NCBI GenBank assembly: GCA_963695075.1 | Contig: CAVOFR010000003.1 | Location: 496,001 to 560,000 of the forward strand | DNA from: CAWCAL01 sp963695075 | GTDB taxonomy: Bacteria; Actinomycetota; Acidimicrobiia; Acidimicrobiales; CAWCAL01 | Length of the DNA stretch: 64,000 nucleotides | Direction of reading: 5' to 3' | In this document: positions 60,072 through 64,000 of the stretch, in pieces | How positions within the stretch are numbered: the first letter of the stretch is position 1 | Layout: every line of letters begins with the position of its first letter | The notes under the pieces: model-generated | Databases searched by the model: none | Seen by the model: only the letters and a program-made list of their open reading frames with translations | Told to the model about the DNA's origin: nothing | Translations under genes and position numbers: made by a program

Positions 60072-60653
60072 TCATCGACCGGCCGGAAGCGACCCGATCC
60101 ACCGGGCGACCACCTCGGCGATCTCGTCGTCGCGACCCTTCGGATCGTGGCGGGTGCCCTCGAGGAGGTGGAACGTGACCGGACCGACGATGGCCTCGGC
60201 GTGGGCCCGGAGATCGCGCGCCGGCGCCATCGGGTCGCGGTCACCACTGACGAACAAGGTCGGCACGGTGATCGACGGGAAGTGCTCGATCCGCAGCTTG
60301 TCGGGTCTGCCCTGGGGGTGGAGTGGGTAGCTCAGCAGCACCAACGCGGCCGCGGGAAGGCCTTCGGCGACGGCCATGGAGCACATGCGACCGCCCATCG
60401 ATCGCCCGCCCAGGATGATCGAGTCCGGCGCCACCCCCGAGCGCCGGGCCAGCGCCGCGTGGGCCTCCTCGATCGAAGCGATCAGCTTCGGCGCCCGGTC
60501 CGGCGGCCCCTTCCTGCCGGCGGCCCGGTAGGGGAAGTCGATCCGGTCGACGGGTAGGGGCGCCACGGCGCTCTCGATGGAGAGCAACGTCGGGTGATCG
60601 CGGTCGCTACCTGCTCCGTGGGTCAGGAGCATCGCCCGTCTCGGTGGGCTCAA
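60072..60653 (-). CDS. Small alpha/beta hydrolase (KANL3/Tex30-like)
   Basis: Compact hydrolase of 193 residues. MLLTHGAGSDRDHPTLLSI gives the oxyanion loop, IILGGRSMGGRMCSMAVAEG the serine elbow (about residue 85), LFVSGDRDPMAP the acid, and LEGTRHDPKGR the histidine region. This set is typical of the KANL3/Tex30-like family. Start overlaps the stop of the upstream J-domain gene. Function in bacteria is unknown. Confidence 0.84.
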   Translation of the reverse strand: MSPPRRAMLLTHGAGSDRDHPTLLSIESAVAPLPVDRIDFPYRAAGRKGPPDRAPKLIASIEEAHAALARRSGVAPDSIILGGRSMGGRMCSMAVAEGLPAAALVLLSYPLHPQGRPDKLRIEHFPSITVPTLFVSGDRDPMAPARDLRAHAEAIVGPVTFHLLEGTRHDPKGRDDEIAEVVARWIGSLPAGR

Positions 60654-61354
60654 CGGATGACGGGCCCGTCGAGGGTGAGGATGCGTCGCGCCTCACGGAG
60701 ATCGGCGATACGGTCACCGGCGCCTTCGGCCTCGGCACCGTGATCCGGGTGGACCAGGCGCAGGCACCGTCGGTAGGTGGCCTGCACCTCGGCTCGGCTC
60801 GGATCGCGGAGGTTCCCGTCGAGCCCCAGAAGCATCAGAGCCCAACGCACAGGGTCGTCGAAGCGGGCCGTCCCGGATCCGCCCAGATGGGCGATGAGCT
60901 CACGGCCCGGTCGACCTGCCCATCGCAGCCCGAGGTGGATCGAGTCGAAGACCGCCCGGCGCGACTCGGGTGCCGTGCGCGCCGCCGCGTACGCGGCTCC
61001 GAGCAGGTATTGGAGTGGGGTGCCGAGCCGGTCGGAGAACGAGTACCGGACAGCTCCGTCGTGGCTGACCAGCGCGAATCGGCTCATGACGAGACCGACC
61101 TTGTCCGCCTGGAACCGGTGCCGCAGGCGAGGCTGGACGATCCTCCGGCCCTGTGCCATGTCCTCGAGAAGGACCTGGTAGTCGTCGATCAGCTCGGCCG
61201 CCACACTTCGTCGATGCGTCGCGACGACGCCGCCCAGGAGCACGCCGGCCCAGCCCGGAGCTGGATCGGTCGGCAGGAGCCGGTGGCCCAGCGAAACCCG
61301 CCGGGTCGGGGCCACGGGGCGGGAATGGAAGAGCTCGAGGACGGCGAGGGGCAC
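60650..61354 (-). CDS. Protein with C-terminal J domain
   Basis: Protein of 234 residues. The last 70 residues (LLGLDGNLRDPSRAEVQATYRRCLRLVHPDHG, then IADLREARRIL) form a J domain with the HPD motif needed to stimulate DnaK. The N-terminal 160 residues, including GRRIVQPRLRHRFQADKVGLVM and YSFSDRLGTPLQYLLGAAY, match no family I know. No Gly/Phe region or zinc finger is present, so it is a specialised J protein. GTG start. It lies between a hypothetical gene and a hydrolase in one operon. Confidence 0.72.
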   Translation of the reverse strand: MPLAVLELFHSRPVAPTRRVSLGHRLLPTDPAPGWAGVLLGGVVATHRRSVAAELIDDYQVLLEDMAQGRRIVQPRLRHRFQADKVGLVMSRFALVSHDGAVRYSFSDRLGTPLQYLLGAAYAAARTAPESRRAVFDSIHLGLRWAGRPGRELIAHLGGSGTARFDDPVRWALMLLGLDGNLRDPSRAEVQATYRRCLRLVHPDHGAEAEGAGDRIADLREARRILTLDGPVIR

Positions 61355-61368
61355 CGGGTCGAACCGGC

Positions 61369-62100
61369 CTAGACGTACTGGCGGAGCTGGTCGCGCAGCC
61401 CCGCGGCCAGGTCCGAGATCTGATCGTCGCCCGTCTCGTCATCGGCTTCGATCGCTTCGCGCAGTGCGACGGACTGGGCGACGATGTCCTTCCAGACCGC
61501 AGGCGCCAACCCGAACGGCAGGGAAATCGCCTCGGCGTGACCCGACCAGTCCACCGCTCCGAGCACCCCGTCAGGATCGAGCGCGTTCTTGCGCAACCGA
61601 TCGGCCGCGACGAACAGCGCCGACATCACCTCCATCGCGTCGGGCAGATCAGCAGTATCGCCACCCGGGGTGTCGTCGCCTGCTTCGTCCGGTAGGTCGA
61701 TCTCGTCGAAGATGGCCTCGACCGCTCCTTCGTCTGATTCGGCCACGATGAGGTCGCCGTTGGGGTCCCACGCGTGATTGATGTTCTGCTCGGCCAGTCG
61801 GCTCGCCACGGTGCTCTGCGCCCCTATCGGCCATCCGCCGACCTCGTAGACCACGCGAGGAACGTCGTCCTCGAACAGCGGCGCAGCCGCGGCTTCGACC
61901 TCGTCGACCAGCCGGGCGACCATGGCTTCGTCGGCGGTGCGGCTGACGAGGGTGGTTCCCTGCCAGACGTGCTCGACGGCCCGGCCCGCCAGCAGCGTGG
62001 CGAGGAGCTCGCGGGACTCCGAGGCCCAGCCCGCCAGGTCCCGGTCCGACTCGGTTTCATCCGGCTCGGATGTGACCCCGGGGTCCGAAGGCTCGTCCAT
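61369..62100 (-). CDS. Hypothetical acidic protein with internal duplication
   Basis: Soluble acidic protein of 243 residues. Two successive units look homologous: LLAGRAVEHVWQGTTLVSRT followed by DEAMVARLVDEV, and LAEQNINHAWDPNGDLIVAE followed by DEGAVEAIFDEI. Each resembles a small alpha/beta module like the SPOR/DUF2007-type fold. The C-terminal 90 residues are helical. It starts two bases after the mutase stop, so it is cotranscribed with the mutase and the J-domain gene. Function unknown. Confidence 0.7.
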   Translation of the reverse strand: MDEPSDPGVTSEPDETESDRDLAGWASESRELLATLLAGRAVEHVWQGTTLVSRTADEAMVARLVDEVEAAAAPLFEDDVPRVVYEVGGWPIGAQSTVASRLAEQNINHAWDPNGDLIVAESDEGAVEAIFDEIDLPDEAGDDTPGGDTADLPDAMEVMSALFVAADRLRKNALDPDGVLGAVDWSGHAEAISLPFGLAPAVWKDIVAQSVALREAIEADDETGDDQISDLAAGLRDQLRQYV

Positions 62101-62102
62101 CC

Positions 62103-63740
62103 TCAGAAGACCGGATTCTCGACGTGACGCCCGAACACGCCGGCCAGCGTATCCATGATCTCCCCCAGGGTTGCGGTCGCCCTGACGCTGTCGAGCAGTG
62201 CGGGCATGAGGTTGGCATCGGCATCGGCGGCCCGGGCGGCGAGGACATCCAACGCGGAACTCACCGCCCGGTCATCCCGTTCCTGGCGGGCCACCTGGAG
62301 TCGCTTCAGCTGGTGGTCCTCCTGTTCGGGCGTGACGCGCAGCAGCTCGGCCATTCCCTCGTCACCCTCGGTGTACGCGTTGACACCCACCACGATCCTC
62401 CGGCCCTCGTTCTGCTTTCGCTCGAGCTCGTACGCCGACTCGCCGATCTCGCGCTGGAACCACCCGTCGTCGACCGCGACATGGACTCCCTCGAGAATCG
62501 ATCCCGACCCCAACTCGTCGAGATGGGCGAAGATCTCCTCGGCCGCCGCCTCGACCTGATCGGTCAGCTCCTCGACGAACCAGGATCCTCCGAGGGGATC
62601 GGCGACATTGGTCACTCCGGTCTCGTGGGCGATCACCTGCTGGGTCCGCAGAGCGATCCGAGCCGCCTTCTCGGTGGGCAACGCCAGGGCCTCGTCCATC
62701 GAGTTGGTGTGCAGGCTCTGCGTACCACCGAGTACACCGGCCAGCGCTTCGAGCGCGGTACGGGCCACGTTGATCTCGGGCTGCTGGGCCGTGAGGGATA
62801 CACCGGCGGTCTGGGTGTGGAACCGCAGGGTCATCGACCGGGGATCGCTTGCCCCGTAGCGGTCGCGGAGCCAGCGGGCCCATATCCGCCGCGCCGCCCG
62901 GTACTTGGCGATCTCCTCGAAGAAGTCGACGTGGGCGTTGAAGAAGAAGCTGAGCCTCGGGGCGAAATCGTCGACTGCCAGGCCGGCCGCGGTGGCGAGC
63001 TCGACGTAGGCGAACCCGTTGGCCAGGGTGAAGGCGAGCTCCTGCACCGCGGTCGATCCGGCTTCGCGGATGTGGTAGCCGGACACCGAGATGGCGTGCC
63101 ACCGGGGCATCTCGGCTGCACAGAACGCCATCGTGTCGCGCACGAGACGCATCGACGGCCGCGGCGGGAACACGAACTCCTTCTGCGCCTGGTACTCCTT
63201 CAGGATGTCGTTCTGGAGCGTGCCACCGAGCTGTCGGCGGGGCGTTCCCTTGCCCTCGGCGACGGCGACGTACATCGCCAGCAGGACCGCGGCCGGCGAG
63301 TTGATGGTCATCGATGTGGTGACCTCGCCCAGGTCGATCCCGGCGAAGAGGTCCTGCATGTCCCGCACCGTGTCCACCGCGACACCGCACTTGCCGACCT
63401 CGCCCAGGCTGAGCGGATCATCGCTGTCGCGGCCCATCAGCGTCGGCAGGTCGAAGGCGGTGGACAGGCCGGTTCCACCGGCGTCCAGCAGTTCGTGGAA
63501 CCGCTGATTGGTGTCCTCGGCCGTGCCGAAGCCGGCGAACATCCGCATCGTCCAGAGCTTGGACCGGTACATCGACGGATAGGGGCCCCGGGTGTACGGG
63601 TAGTCGCCGGGACGCCCGATCGCGGCCGGCGGGTCGTCCGGCCCGTAGACAGGTTCGAGTGGCAGGCCGGACATGGTCTCGAAGTCCACGTCTCGCTTGG
63701 GTGCCCGGTCGAACCGGTCCTGCCAGGAGTCGCCAGTCAT
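62103..63740 (-). CDS. Acyl-CoA mutase large subunit, isobutyryl-CoA-mutase-like
   Basis: B12-dependent carbon-skeleton mutase subunit of 545 residues. It contains the substrate barrel (RGPYPSMYRSKLWTMRMFAGFGT, GLSTAFDLPTLMGRDSDDP, SISVSGYHIREAG-like VSGYHIREAGSTAVQE, QTAGVSLTAQQPEINVARTA) but no cobalamin-binding domain, so it needs a separate small subunit not seen here. The residues that in methylmalonyl-CoA mutase bind the carboxylate, Tyr89 and Arg207, are Phe68 and Gln186 here. That Phe/Gln pair is the isobutyryl-CoA mutase signature, so isobutyryl/n-butyryl-CoA is the likely substrate pair. MeaB is encoded 7 kb away. Confidence 0.88.
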   Translation of the reverse strand: MTGDSWQDRFDRAPKRDVDFETMSGLPLEPVYGPDDPPAAIGRPGDYPYTRGPYPSMYRSKLWTMRMFAGFGTAEDTNQRFHELLDAGGTGLSTAFDLPTLMGRDSDDPLSLGEVGKCGVAVDTVRDMQDLFAGIDLGEVTTSMTINSPAAVLLAMYVAVAEGKGTPRRQLGGTLQNDILKEYQAQKEFVFPPRPSMRLVRDTMAFCAAEMPRWHAISVSGYHIREAGSTAVQELAFTLANGFAYVELATAAGLAVDDFAPRLSFFFNAHVDFFEEIAKYRAARRIWARWLRDRYGASDPRSMTLRFHTQTAGVSLTAQQPEINVARTALEALAGVLGGTQSLHTNSMDEALALPTEKAARIALRTQQVIAHETGVTNVADPLGGSWFVEELTDQVEAAAEEIFAHLDELGSGSILEGVHVAVDDGWFQREIGESAYELERKQNEGRRIVVGVNAYTEGDEGMAELLRVTPEQEDHQLKRLQVARQERDDRAVSSALDVLAARAADADANLMPALLDSVRATATLGEIMDTLAGVFGRHVENPVF

Positions 63741-63826
63741 GGACAGAGTCTGCCAGGAGAGCGGCTGCGCGGCCGAACACAGCTCCGGATTCTCGGAGCG
63801 CCCGAGAAGACACTACCGTCGCGTAC

Positions 63827-64000
63827 ATGACGGACGCAGCCATGCAGGTACCTGACCGCAACCTCGCCATGGAGTTGGCGCGAGTCACGGAGGCGGCCGC
63901 GCTGGCTGCTTCTCGCTGGGTCGGCCAGGGCGACAAGGAGGGTGCCGACGGTGCCGCGGTCGACGCCATGCGCGTCGTCCTCTCCACCGTGCCGATGGCC
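63827..64000 (+). CDS. glpX: Fructose-1,6-bisphosphatase class II, N-terminal part
   Basis: Gene runs off the window; 58 codons are visible. RNLAMELARVTEAAALAASRWVGQGDKEGADGAAVDAMR is the standard N-terminus of GlpX-type fructose-1,6-bisphosphatase, a gluconeogenic enzyme. TACCGT lies 7 bases before the ATG, so the mRNA is likely leaderless. It is divergent from the mutase gene. Confidence 0.9.
   Translation, partial: MTDAAMQVPDRNLAMELARVTEAAALAASRWVGQGDKEGADGAAVDAMRVVLSTVPMA

Overview
The window is GC-rich and gene-dense, with short intergenic gaps, many 4-base ATGA/GTGA gene overlaps and frequent GTG starts. Together with the gene types (gatCAB, a PASTA-domain kinase, 13E12/DUF222 HNH relic, MurA with Asp in place of Cys, SCP2, acyl-CoA dehydrogenase and acyl-CoA mutase genes) this points to an actinobacterial chromosome, most likely a free-living high-GC lineage such as the Acidimicrobiia. 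The lineage is an inference. I see no rRNA, tRNA, CRISPR array, prophage or integrated plasmid; this is mostly core chromosome with a few accessory genes.

Layout. 0.1-8.7 kb is amino-acid biosynthesis: serC, then an orphan AbiEi/DUF559-type nuclease-like gene and a 3Fe-4S ferredoxin, then ilvB-ilvN-ilvC on the minus strand behind a transcription attenuator (leader peptide rich in Val/Leu codons plus terminator hairpin), and ilvD. 8.8-15.0 kb is a tightly overlapping five-gene membrane operon: alkaline-phosphatase-superfamily membrane protein plus two ABC ATPase/permease pairs. 15-21.3 kb has a MATE exporter, gatC-gatA-gatB with a trailing lipoprotein, and an esterase with a two-cluster ferredoxin. 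21.3-29.2 kb has an SCP2 protein, MFS exporter, PASTA Ser/Thr kinase, methyltransferase and an NTF2/acetoacetate-decarboxylase-like/acyl-CoA dehydrogenase operon. 29.2-37 kb holds ligA-HAD, a core MetE-like protein, and cysteine desulfurase-mnmA (tRNA thiolation).

37-43.1 kb is a MoxR-type cluster (RDD and SpoIIM divergent from each other; DUF58, MoxR ATPase, DUF4350, DUF4129 and a membrane protein in one minus-strand operon). 43-51 kb is signalling: methyltransferase, class III nucleotide cyclase with a hydrolase, ECF sigma factor with a membrane-anchored Gmad2/SH3 partner, and an intact GGDEF-EAL protein. 51-53.3 kb contains a decayed 13E12 HNH gene and a GNAT gene. 53.5-64 kb returns to core functions: enoyl-CoA hydratase, mscL, meaB, NifU-like scaffold, murA, MFS, an apparently frameshifted L,D-transpeptidase, a J-domain operon, an acyl-CoA mutase large subunit with isobutyryl-CoA-mutase residues, and the start of glpX.

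Two features run across the window. First, oriented palindromic elements of at least two sequence families recur in intergenic gaps (1241, 2284, 2621, 16388, 29221), two of them inverted around the nuclease-like gene. Second, at least a dozen genes have a TANNNT -10 hexamer only 6-8 bases before the start codon, indicating widespread leaderless transcription; in one divergent pair (36990-37010) the two -10 elements overlap symmetrically.
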